NCBI GenBank assembly: GCA_016110215.1
Contig: JADWQD010000003.1
Span: forward strand, 1,302,001-1,366,000
DNA: 64,000 nucleotides
Source of the DNA: Capronia americana
Lineage: Eukaryota; Ascomycota; Eurotiomycetes; Chaetothyriales; Herpotrichiellaceae
Direction of reading: 5' to 3'
The translations under genes were made by a program, and so were the position numbers. Positions 1-9,530 of this stretch are shown here, in pieces. Numbering within the stretch: the first letter of the stretch is position 1; every line of letters starts with the position of its first letter. Under the pieces are notes generated by a model. It was not told the DNA's origin, made no database searches, and saw only the letters and a program-made list of their open reading frames with translations.

Positions 1-235
1 TGGACAGCTCCGAGGTCCCCCCCTTGTTCCGTGGGATATTGTTCGTCGGATTTCTGTTCCCGAAAAGGAAGCTGGATGGAGAACATGTTCAAGCAGTGTG
101 GCACATCTCTTGCTCCTTCGATCATCACATTCATGTGAGAGAGCAGTGTTGGAGTCCTTATAATGGGGACACGCGTAGGTCAGGCGAGGCTGGCCGAGAT
201 TGAGGACTGTAGGCCAGCCACGAACAGCACGCACC

Positions 236-1741
236 ATGCCAGCTCCCACTCCAGACGGTCCCAGTCCGGCAGATATCGTTCACAGACTCCATCTGGAGGG
301 ACTGTCGAAGAAGTCGCTCTCAAAGGACCCCGGGACCTCACTGCCAGATAGCTTCTACCATTCGCCGGCTGTCTATCAGCTGGAGCGACGTGCGATCTTC
401 TCAAAACGATGGTTTCTGGTCTCGCACAAGGCTCGCTATCGCAACATCGGAGACTTTGTGCAGTATGAGATGGCCGGCTTCAACTTCGTCATCGTCAAGA
501 ACAAGACAGGGGAGATAGTCGGATTCCACAACATCTGCAGGTAGGTGCCATGGTTCCCCTAGCATTCGAGTGTTGGACATGGCGAGGGCGACGAAGACCG
601 TCTTTTGACATTCCGCGCGCCCCAGACATCGTGCATTTCCGATCGTGCAAGATACGAGCGGCACCGCAAAGATCTTCTCCTGCAAATACCACGGCTGGTC
701 GTACGACCTCAACGGAAAGCTGACCAAAGCCCCACGCTTCACTCCGGAATCCGTCTCGGATTTCGATTCCTCGAGCGTTCGACTCTTTCCGATCCACGTC
801 CACGTGGACAGAAATGGCTTTGTATACGCCAATCTAGACGCCCGCCCCGAGCCAGAGATCGCATGGAAAGCACAGTACGGGGGCCTCGACGAGCAAGACG
901 TCCTGGTGCGCTCCGGCGTTGACTGGGACGCCGTCGAGTACGACTTCACATGGATCAAGGACGGGAAATTCAACTGGAAACTCATGCAAGACAACTACAA
1001 TGAGGTAAGTCCCTCTCGGGCAAACTCTAGGCCTGCGTGAAAAAAATGGCTGACTTACATACCCCCCCTGCACAGTGCTACCACTGCCTCACGGCGCACC
1101 CGTCCGTCGCCAAAACCACAGCCCTCGACACATACTACGTCACCCCCGCCACACCCAGCAACTACATCTCGCATTTCAGCGAGCCGAAACCCTCCGTCTT
1201 TTCGACCAGCCAGTTCGACGCCACCCGCTTCGCCGGCCGTTCCGCCACGCACGTCTTCCCCGTCGGCCATTTCAGCCCCAACCCCGGCACGGGCTTCATG
1301 CACCTGATGCGCAGCATCCCGACCTCGGCGACGACCACGCGGCAGGAATACGACGTCTACCGTCTCAACACGCCGCACGCGACACCCGAGGCCCACCAAA
1401 GAATGACGGTCTTCTACCAGAACGTCGTGGACGAGGACTTTGCGCTTTGCGAGGCCGTGCAGAGGAATCTCGAGCGCGGAGTGTTTGAACGAGGGGCACT
1501 GCATCCGTTCCACGAGGAGGGCGTGATGGCGTTTCAGGACATGATTGTGAAGGTGCTGGGAGAGCAGGTCGAGGCTGAGGAGGTGGCTGGACGGGAACTC
1601 TGGGCGGCCAGACCAGGGCTGCAAGGGCAGGGCGTTGGAGTAGGAACCAAGCAGGCAATCACGGATCTGTGTGAAAGGATATTAGCGGGGGGAGGAGGAG
1701 TTAGCTGCGAGAAGGCAACGGCCAGAGGCTTGGAGTGGTAA
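236..1741 (+). CDS. Rieske non-heme iron oxygenase (choline/carnitine monooxygenase-like alpha subunit)
   Basis: Exons 236-540, 626-1004 and 1076-1741 give 449 aa. The Rieske [2Fe-2S] ligands are Cys101-x-His103 and Cys121-x2-His124 (segment CKYHGWSY); the first CxH pair is completed across intron 1, which fixes that splice. The catalytic domain begins with the family signature DNYNECYHC followed by LTAHP, putting iron ligands at His231 and His236, with Asp349 (in VDEDFALC) the likely third. The family uses NAD(P)H-derived electrons and O2 to hydroxylate aromatic rings or quaternary amines such as choline or carnitine. The substrate cannot be read from sequence, and no reductase partner lies nearby. 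The start is the ATG at 236, the only one giving a normal N-terminus. The gene is convergent with a Zn2Cys6 regulator. Family assignment is firm; substrate is open. Confidence 0.9.
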
Positions 1742-1894
1742 GGGAGGGGGTAGAGCAATTGTGCAGAACCAAAACTCTTCATATTTTGATCAGATTTTAT
1801 CATATCAGCAGTTCTCGTTATTGTGCTATACTTAACATGTACGGTCCTTCACTGTACGTAGGGAAGCTGCAATCACACCGCCCACGCAATCACG

Positions 1895-1975
1895 CAGTCA
1901 CTCACTCACTCACTCACTCGCTCACCCACCTACTCATTGATTGACCGACTCACTCACTCAATCCACTCACCCCTC
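1895..1975. repeat. Imperfect CACT/ACTC tetranucleotide tract
   Basis: Runs of ACTC/TCAC units, interrupted around 1920-1945, lie between the Rieske gene stop and the convergent regulator stop. This is simple-sequence DNA in the shared 3' region, and no gene is visible there. Confidence 0.8.
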
Positions 1976-3987
1976 CGCCAATATTTCCCTCAACGCAACC
2001 GCCCTCTGCAACCCCACACACCGGCCAATATACTCGAGGCACGCCAGGGCCGCGACCTTCTGCTCCCTCGTGGCGAGGGGACACCGCGCGACCAGCCCCG
2101 TCGGCCAGAGCAGCGCGAACGCACTCATCGCCACCCCGGCCGTGGGGAAGCTCCACCGCGCATCCCCCTTGCCCAGACAATAGGGGAAGCTGGCGACCGT
2201 GTCCGCTAGCAGGGTTGCGATTTTCGCCCTCGCCCTCCCGGCGGCGGCGGCGGTCGTCAACACGGCGGCCGGCCGTCGTTCGCCCTGCTTACCTTGTTCA
2301 CCCCGCTCGCCTTGTTCGCGCTGCTCGCCCTGCAGCGCCTGGCGGCAAATCTGCAACACGGTCAGGAGGAGAAGAATGCGCGCACACCGGTATAGATTCC
2401 AGTTATTCGCTGCCGCGAGGCTGCCGTACACATGGAACGTGCCCGTCCAGTCCTTCAGCGGGGCGGTGGCGGTCCCGGCACCGACAACGGTACACGCCCA
2501 GATCGGGTCGTCGGAAGCGGGCCACGGGGCGACGGCGTCGTCCAGATGCTCGGCCTCGTCGAGCAGATCCCACATGTGGTGGGAGAGCTGTTTGTCGGGG
2601 AGATTGGCGGCGGCAGCGGACTGGGCTGTCTGATGGAGCGCGGCCGTGGCGCGGGCGTTAAAGAGGCAGATCTCCAGGTTGTGCTTTACGATCATGGTGC
2701 TCGGGTCGGTCTGGTCGAGGGATTGCATCACTTTGATGGTGTGCGCGGACGGGGCGGTGCGGAAGCGGAGATGCTTGACGAGCTTTTAAACGCCGCGTGA
2801 GATTGGACTTCGACAAAGTAGGTGGACTAATATGCAAAGTGGAATGGAAGGCTGGAGACATTGGGAGACAGCAGAGACAACGGAATATGACAATCCAAAA
2901 CTCCCACTCACCACCTGTGTCGCTACGGCCAAGAACAAGGAATAGTCCACGGACGAGCACCTCCCCAGGTTGTCCGATCGGAGAGCGAGGATGGCTTCGT
3001 AGCCTGAGATGTGCGCGCCATGGTCGATGACGGTGTCTCCGCTGATATACTGCTCTCTCTTTGTGTGTTAGATGATGTGATTGACTGGCTCATTGCTCGA
3101 TAGATCGGATTAGAACAGCCAAAGCATCCACCCACCTACCTCGAACAGTGTCAGAATGAACAGCGAGGTCAAGGTCGCGTCTTGCACGGCTTCAACCGGG
3201 TCTTCCAGTGCGCGTTGCACAGCTGCAAGCGCCGAGGCGTACTTTCTCCTTGCCGCCATGAGGGCATCGTCGCCTGTCAGCTTGCGCACGGCGTTGGCCT
3301 CGGCCGCCGCTCTGATGGACAGATGCAAACAGGAGGTCGGACCAGACTGGTTGTACAGTGTGGGTAGGTACGGCATAAAGCCATGGTACGGGAACATGCC
3401 CTCGCCGGCCGTGAACAGATTGAAGAACAGAGGGAGGGCCAAGGGCTTCCAGGGCGAGGTTGGTGATCGAGGGACGGAGAGCATCTCGTTCTCGTTCGAG
3501 GGGGTCGAAATATCGCTACTGCTGCTACTGCTGCTGCTTCTGCTGCTACTGCCGCTGCCGCCACCCTGCTCGTCCGCGGCGAGGATATCACAGGCGGAAT
3601 CATCAACGTATAAGGCGTCGAGAAGGGATCGCGCTGCATACGTATCTGTTCCATCAGGGATCAGTTACACTGCCACGAGAGAGCAAACACGGACCTGGAC
3701 CGATACCTTCGCCGTGCTTTGATGTCTGCCCACGCCGCGATGGCTTGTACTCTGCCGCTGAAAGGACGACGAACTCGAACTTGGATCCGTCCCGGGACCG
3801 GTACCCCGGGCAGGTATTACCCACTTTGGTGCACCGGGTGCATTGGGGACGTGTTTCATCGCACTAGACAAGTATATGGTTCAGCAAGCATGTTCTGCCG
3901 TGGGCGCATGAATGCTCGCGGACCGACCTTGACTTTCTTTCGTCGACACGCGTAGCAGCCGCGGCTTGGATGTCCGTGATACACCAT
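1967..3987 (-). CDS. Zn2Cys6 binuclear-cluster transcription factor
   Basis: Five exons, read from the minus strand: 3987-3928, 3863-3707, 3645-3140, 3049-2912 and 2782-1967, giving 558 aa. The N-terminus carries a complete Zn2Cys6 cluster (GCYACRRKKVK, then CDETRPQCTRC and NTCPGY). Intron 1 falls between the second and third cysteines, a common fungal position, and uses a weak GTCGGT donor. A poly-Ser tract encoded by AGC repeats (about 3500-3560) follows. The remainder is an alpha-helical fungal-specific regulatory domain (FHVYGS, WNLYRCARI). The family binds CGG-type sites and controls nearby or pathway genes. It points tail-to-tail at the Rieske oxygenase, so control of that gene is plausible but not shown. 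Exon 4-5 borders are less certain than the first three exons. Confidence 0.85.
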
Positions 3988-4091
3988 GTTGATGGATTGA
4001 GCTTGGAAAGTTGAACCCTTTCAGTGGATCCAGTGCTCGGTTCAGTGGACTGGCACCGACATGATTCGGGACCTCACTTTACCACGGAAGT

Positions 4092-4223
4092 CCAGTGTCA
4101 GTTAAAGGTACCAGTGTCAGTCAAAGGTACCAGTGTCAGTCAAAGGTACCAGTGTCAGTCAAAGGTACCAGTGTCAATCAAAGGTACCAGTGTCAGTAAG
4201 GGTCCCAGTGTCAGTTAAAGGTA
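4092..4223. repeat. 19-bp minisatellite, about 7 copies
   Basis: Units start with CCAGTG at 4092, 4111, 4130, 4149, 4168, 4187 and 4205. Consensus CCAGTGTCAGTCAAAGGTA, 19 bp, with single-base variants and one 18-bp unit near the end. The unit is not a multiple of three, so it is not a protein repeat. The remaining 3988-4641 interval shows no gene. Confidence 0.93.
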
Positions 4224-4641
4224 GGCAGCATGGATATCGATCGACGATGCAGCAATCTGATGTTCTGGCTCCAGGAGACACGGATGACTCCGCATGCATA
4301 GGAAGGGTCTCGCTTTATTGCTCGTGGAACAATGATAGTCTGGACTCGCCGAAGCTGAGGCACAACGCCACTGCTACACGACTTCCAAGAGGAAATGGCT
4401 TAGGACCGTGTTCGTTGTCCAATGAAAGCCATTGAGACACCGTATTCCGACCAAGACACCTGCGGCAGGTGAAGGAAACGAGCAACGAGATCAACATGTA
4501 ATTGGCAGTTTCTATGCTTCGTGTTAGCTTGACATCGACTGCTGCGGGCTGTACATGTCGACCGACGCCTCACTCGCACCGCTCCAGCGCGACCAACTTG
4601 GCGCTTCGAAGCAAACCCGCCTAGGCTTCATCCTCCAAGCC

Positions 4642-6516
4642 CTACCCCGCCCCGAGCACGACGACCCTGTCGGCCAAGTTATTCCTGAGTTCGAATAGGC
4701 CTTCTACGAAACGATCGAGAACCACCCCATCCCCGTATAAGAACCTTTGCAGCACTCTTTTGGTCTCTTTCCAGGTCCTCAAGCCAAGGATCTTTGTCAT
4801 CTCGCAGAAGCGCGTCGAATGCCAGCGCCTATCGAGGAGCAGTTCAGGTCGTTTGCCAGCTTCGTCGGAGATTTCTTCGGCGCAGGCGCCGACAAAGAAG
4901 AGGAAGAGGAGGGTTTCGTGGTGCGATATAGCGAGGGGTGGGATTGATGAGGACGTGGTTGTGGCCGACGAGGCTACGGACGGCACCGTGCCTCGCTTCG
5001 CCATATCTCGCAGCAGGATCTCAATTTGAGGCCGCAGGTTTTGCACCGGGATATAAAGAAGCCATAGCTTGAGGGGAAGAGTGAATCCGTAGACGAACGA
5101 CATGGCATAGGACACGGCTAGACAGACGCATGCCTGGAGCTGTCTTCGGATACAACGAGACAGACGCGTCTGGGGAGAAATCGTCTCGATGATATCGCGG
5201 TAGAGAGTCATCGTCCAAGAACTCAATGCGGCACGTCGACGGTGGAGCCAGTAGAAAACGGCATCGGCAGCACACTGCTCCTTCTCTGACGACAGTCTTC
5301 CGGCTAGAGCATGGGCTGCCATGAACTCTCGATGGGCCATGATATAATTGTGTAGATCTTCGGAGAGGGCGTCGTCAGGGAGAAGAAATGCTTCGTCCCA
5401 TCTGCGATATTGAATTTCCATGTCTGAGAGCAGATAGCCGTACTGTGAAAGGCCCGGCTGGTCTTGAAAGGCCCCGGGGTCAAATCGCGAGTAGTGTAGA
5501 TGTGGCCGCGTCAGTGTGAACCTGGAATGGCCGTTGTCCATCAACACAACAAGCGCTCGCGTGTCTGGATTGAGCGCATCTATACCCCCAAGCTTGTCCA
5601 CGGCGTCCCACAGAGCCGGCACATGCGCCAGGTTCGATTCGATATCTCCGTAGAAAAACGACGTCGTGGAAATGCACCAGATGCAAAGCAAGAGGCTCTC
5701 CGAAGGTCCGTTCTGTTCACGGATGTACTCCCTGAGTAACATAAGACTTCTATTCTGATGTCTGAGAGCCATAGGATAGAGAATTGCGAATGCTTCTGGT
5801 TGCAAATACAGGGCTTTCAGAGTCAGAACGCTCGCGAACCAGCCATGTAGAGACTTTTTGTCTGTAACAAGGTCGGTTGCTCGCTTGTGCCAGGCGGTGT
5901 TGATCAATTGGCGAAGGCTGGAGGGCTGAACCCCGGCATAGCCGTAGGAAAGGAAGAACGAGCGATAGAACTCCAAGGCCTGTCTTTGGAAATGAGGACA
6001 AGCCGCCCAGTCAGGGGCATTGAAGTCGAACTGCTGTGGTAAGGTCGGATTCGATTCTCTGGGCAAGTAATCGGGCCAGAGTTCGAGCCTGAGATATTGT
6101 TCATCGATCTCTTCCGTTGCACAGAGCTGGGTGGGAGGCTCTGGCGAACTGCGTGGACTGGCCGACCTTCGGGCGAGAGTCTTTGCACCTGATCCCAGCT
6201 GCCAACAGATTGTTCTGCTGTGGCTCTCGTCGTTCGAAGGGTCTCCGCGACCCTCACTGCTAACAACCGAAAGGGGACTGGATGACTCTGACAGGTTTCC
6301 CTCTTCAGCGTAAAGTCTTCGCTGAGCATGATGAGTGGGCGGCTGACAATCATTGCCCCGAACTTGCTGTTTATTTCTGGTCCGCTTGGCCCATTGGTAG
6401 TATTTGTTGGTAACATGGGAACTGATTCGGAAGGCCTCTTCTGAATCCCGGCGGGTCAAGTTGGAGCCGTTCTTGTTAACGAAGTGGAAGGGACCCCGAT
6501 ATGTTGCTGGAGGCAT
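4642..6516 (-). CDS. Fungal-specific transcription-factor-domain protein without zinc cluster (Fungal_trans_2 / 'tachykinin family' type)
   Basis: An uninterrupted 624-aa frame starts at the ATG at 6516. The N-terminus FHFVNKNGSNLTRRD and then RISSHVTNKYYQWAKR matches the layout of a large Pezizomycotina family often auto-named tachykinin family protein: a short motif with a conserved Ser-His-Val and basic residues, a low-complexity linker, then the helical Fungal_trans_2 (DUF3468-like) domain. Features of the latter include WFASVLTLKALYL near residue 225 and a long helical C-terminal half. No CxxC zinc cluster is present, so direct DNA binding by the usual route is unlikely. The product is inferred to be nuclear or regulatory. 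It stands alone, with a minisatellite downstream and a gene-poor 3-kb region upstream. Confidence 0.72.
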   Translation of the reverse strand: MPPATYRGPFHFVNKNGSNLTRRDSEEAFRISSHVTNKYYQWAKRTRNKQQVRGNDCQPPTHHAQRRLYAEEGNLSESSSPLSVVSSEGRGDPSNDESHSRTICWQLGSGAKTLARRSASPRSSPEPPTQLCATEEIDEQYLRLELWPDYLPRESNPTLPQQFDFNAPDWAACPHFQRQALEFYRSFFLSYGYAGVQPSSLRQLINTAWHKRATDLVTDKKSLHGWFASVLTLKALYLQPEAFAILYPMALRHQNRSLMLLREYIREQNGPSESLLLCIWCISTTSFFYGDIESNLAHVPALWDAVDKLGGIDALNPDTRALVVLMDNGHSRFTLTRPHLHYSRFDPGAFQDQPGLSQYGYLLSDMEIQYRRWDEAFLLPDDALSEDLHNYIMAHREFMAAHALAGRLSSEKEQCAADAVFYWLHRRRAALSSWTMTLYRDIIETISPQTRLSRCIRRQLQACVCLAVSYAMSFVYGFTLPLKLWLLYIPVQNLRPQIEILLRDMAKRGTVPSVASSATTTSSSIPPLAISHHETLLFLFFVGACAEEISDEAGKRPELLLDRRWHSTRFCEMTKILGLRTWKETKRVLQRFLYGDGVVLDRFVEGLFELRNNLADRVVVLGAG

Positions 6517-9500
6517 AGTGATTGCGGTGCAGCATGAATATGTCGGAAAGCTCTAGTCTGTGGTACTCGGGCTATATCAAGATCTTATGTGTCGTGGATT
6601 GGCATGTATCTCCCCCATGGACGCTGCTGGCTTGGCCGGGTTCTTGTGCACAAAGTGCTTCTGAGCTTGGCGGCCATTGCCAATCTGCCCACAATACATG
6701 CTCACCGCTCCGAACTGAGTATCGATGTGCGAGTATGGCTCTGTGAGAGAGCCTTGGCAGAGTCGCTCCTGGCATGCATTATCAATGCAACTCGGGGTCT
6801 GAGATACCTTTTCTAGCTGACATAAACCGCTCCCGCAGCGTCAATAAGCGTCCATATTTAGGGACTGGCACTTGATATGGTTGCCTCCTTACCAAAAGGC
6901 GCCAATACAGTGGCCAAGGAGTGGTCGCTGCCTCCTGGGCCAATGGAGCAGGGTGGCAATGAGCTTGGTATAGCCTTTAGCGCCTGCCCAGCATGGCATA
7001 GCAGCGACCTGCGGGTGGCGGCAGGTGATGGCGGCATGTCCACAGTCGATTCAGCCCTGTGCAGCCGTTGTTCGGGCTAAGCGAAACTTCGACTTCGGGA
7101 CCCAGCCCGGTCTGTTTGGGCTGTTGAATCGTGGGATTACTAACGCCTGCGTCAACGTGCCAATGCATCGTTCTGACAAACGAACGCAAAAGTACGAGTA
7201 ACCATGATCGTGTTGGTCAAGCTCTGGCGTAACACTAGGTGAGGGTTTCTGGCCATTCCGGAGTCTCCAACGCATCTGCAGAGATTGAGGAAAACCTTGT
7301 CGGAACCGTAATTCGTACCGAACTCATCGTGATTTCCATCTTACCAAAGTCAAGGTCTTTGCGGACGGACATCCTCGAGTAACACCGCCGCTCTGCACTG
7401 GCAATCTCCGGCTAGGAACGCGGAGATGCCTGCTAACTGAACACATTCGATAGAGTCGTCTGAGCGGTACGGAGTAACTGAGGAAAAGCACAGGCAAATC
7501 GCCAAGGCCCGCGGCCTTACTAAGTACTGTGTAAGTACCCATGGGGTGAGGGGGGTGTATCCCGAGCCGTGTCCGGTGCCCGCTCGCCGACCATTACTGG
7601 GTATCTAGGCACTTGAGCACAGGGCCTTCTCAAGCTACTCGTCCAATATCAACTTACCATGCCGTGCTACTGTCGGCCCCTTCGCGCACGTCTTGGCTCC
7701 TTCCTTTCCCAGCAAGTTCCATCCGAGCCTCCAACCATAGCGACAGTAACCACACTCCGTACTCGAAGCAATGCATATGTGACTTACGGAATTCCCTGGT
7801 TCACCGACAACATGGGAAAGAGAGTGGTTTGACGTCGACGTAGTCACTCAACTCATTTCTGCCGACTAACCGGACGTCTCGGCCAGACTTCGCATGTATG
7901 AGCCCTCGAGGGTTACTCGCGTTTCGGGCCTTGATATCGACCGAGGTAGAGTACCATCTCAGCCTCGTTCTTGGGATGATGCATTGGCCCAGACCTGAGA
8001 CCTAGCTACTAATCCCGCACTTGCTTCCTTCAAGAGCTTGGGTAGCATAGCGACGTTTGAGTACCACTAACCGTGTCGCACCACAAGGCAACGGCACGGC
8101 CACCGCATAAAATAGCCGGAAGAGGATCGCCCCTGAAGACCGAGGCTCGTGGGTGAGTCTGCTTACACCGCTCGTCAATACGAGCGAGGCTGCTGACAGC
8201 CATTCTGCTACCGTCGCTCGGTGAAAGTGCCTATACACAGGAACCAGAATCTGAGTGGTATCAAGCAATCAACAATGAAAGTCATGGGCTGTGGGGCTCG
8301 TTGATGATTGTACTCGTACCTCGTACAGTACTGCGGCTTAGACCGACCACAGATGCGTGAAGATTGGCACATTTGCCACCATCGCGGCGTAAGCATCGAA
8401 GCCCCCCGTGCAAGAAAGGATCGGTCACCGTCCGGAGGTTGCATTGAAATGGCCTTGCGAAGGTAGCCCATTCCCTTCTCCCCGTCCTGTTTGAGGCTAT
8501 CTGACTCAATGGACAAGCAAGGTGTCGACCAAACTGTGGCCTTCTTCCGTCCGCTCCACGCTGAAGCCAATTACCTCGACCACTGTATGCATCCGAGAAT
8601 CAATATACGTGGCTGGATGATGAGGAGTTGAGAAGGACCAACAGTACTCGTACAAAGCCCAGGATACCTTAGTCCTGGCCTGTCTCTTTCCATCACCCCT
8701 AAGATATTCGTGGCTCCGACAGCAATGAAGCCTTTCCCAGCTGATCTCAACAAGCGCCTAATGCTCCAGGGCTTTGCGAGTTCCTAAGGTTAGCAACACC
8801 ACTAACTGTGATACTGCATCACAACCGTCACCATTCCAGAAACCGACAGCCCCCGACGTCGAGGCGCGGGTGTCGACATGGCTAGAGGGATAGCTCGAAA
8901 GAAACAACAAAGTGATACGACATTTGCGTCAGGGACATTACATTGCGATGTGAAATAGCGCCAGGGCTTTCAAGAACATCCTTGACGCAGCTCTCGCTGT
9001 ACTCATTATTGGTAACATGGTGGTGACGGAGTGGAACGTGTCACCGGTGAGAGTTATCGCTACGACACACACACACACACACAAGCAGGGCAGCAGGTAG
9101 CAGGGAGGAGATAGCATATGCATTTCTAAAAGAACAAAGAGTCTACCCTGAGTACCCGATGAGTTTCGACAGACAGCTACAAATCTCCCTCAAGCCTGTC
9201 ATGAGCCGCGTTCGTTGTCTCTCCACGTGGATTTGACGGATATGTACGTCTCAGAGTCATAAAACATGTGCGATACTCTTGTCATCTCATCGTCTCGTTA
9301 TCTCTCGCCAGTGTATCTGATCTCATGGCCCACACACTCCACTGCGGTTGTTTCGAGAAGTACCGAGTACGACGAATCGTATCGTTTTATCACTGTGCTG
9401 CGCTCAAGTCTCGAAAGCGATGGAAAGTCAAGAAAGCACAACATAGTCAAGATTCAATCAACGTAAATACGAAGTTCTGCTGTGAAATTCGTCTTTCATT

Positions 9501-9530
9501 TGAGGGCTGCTCGACCCTGCTCTATGCTCA
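6517..9530. other. Gene-poor 3-kb interval
   Basis: I find no frame longer than about 120 codons and no recognisable domain, transposase, tRNA or splice-linked exon set on either strand. Base composition looks mixed rather than AT-rich, so heavy RIP is not evident. The only clear structure is the short AC microsatellite listed separately. The segment nearest 6517 is presumably the promoter of the minus-strand gene. Confidence 0.5.
9066..9084. repeat. (AC)n microsatellite
   Basis: About nine AC dinucleotides in the gene-poor interval, with no coding context. Confidence 0.85.

Noticed and set aside
3156..3722. 188-codon plus frame opposite the Zn2Cys6 gene
   Set aside because: It is the complement of well-supported regulator exons; the Leu-rich run is the reverse of the poly-Ser tract.
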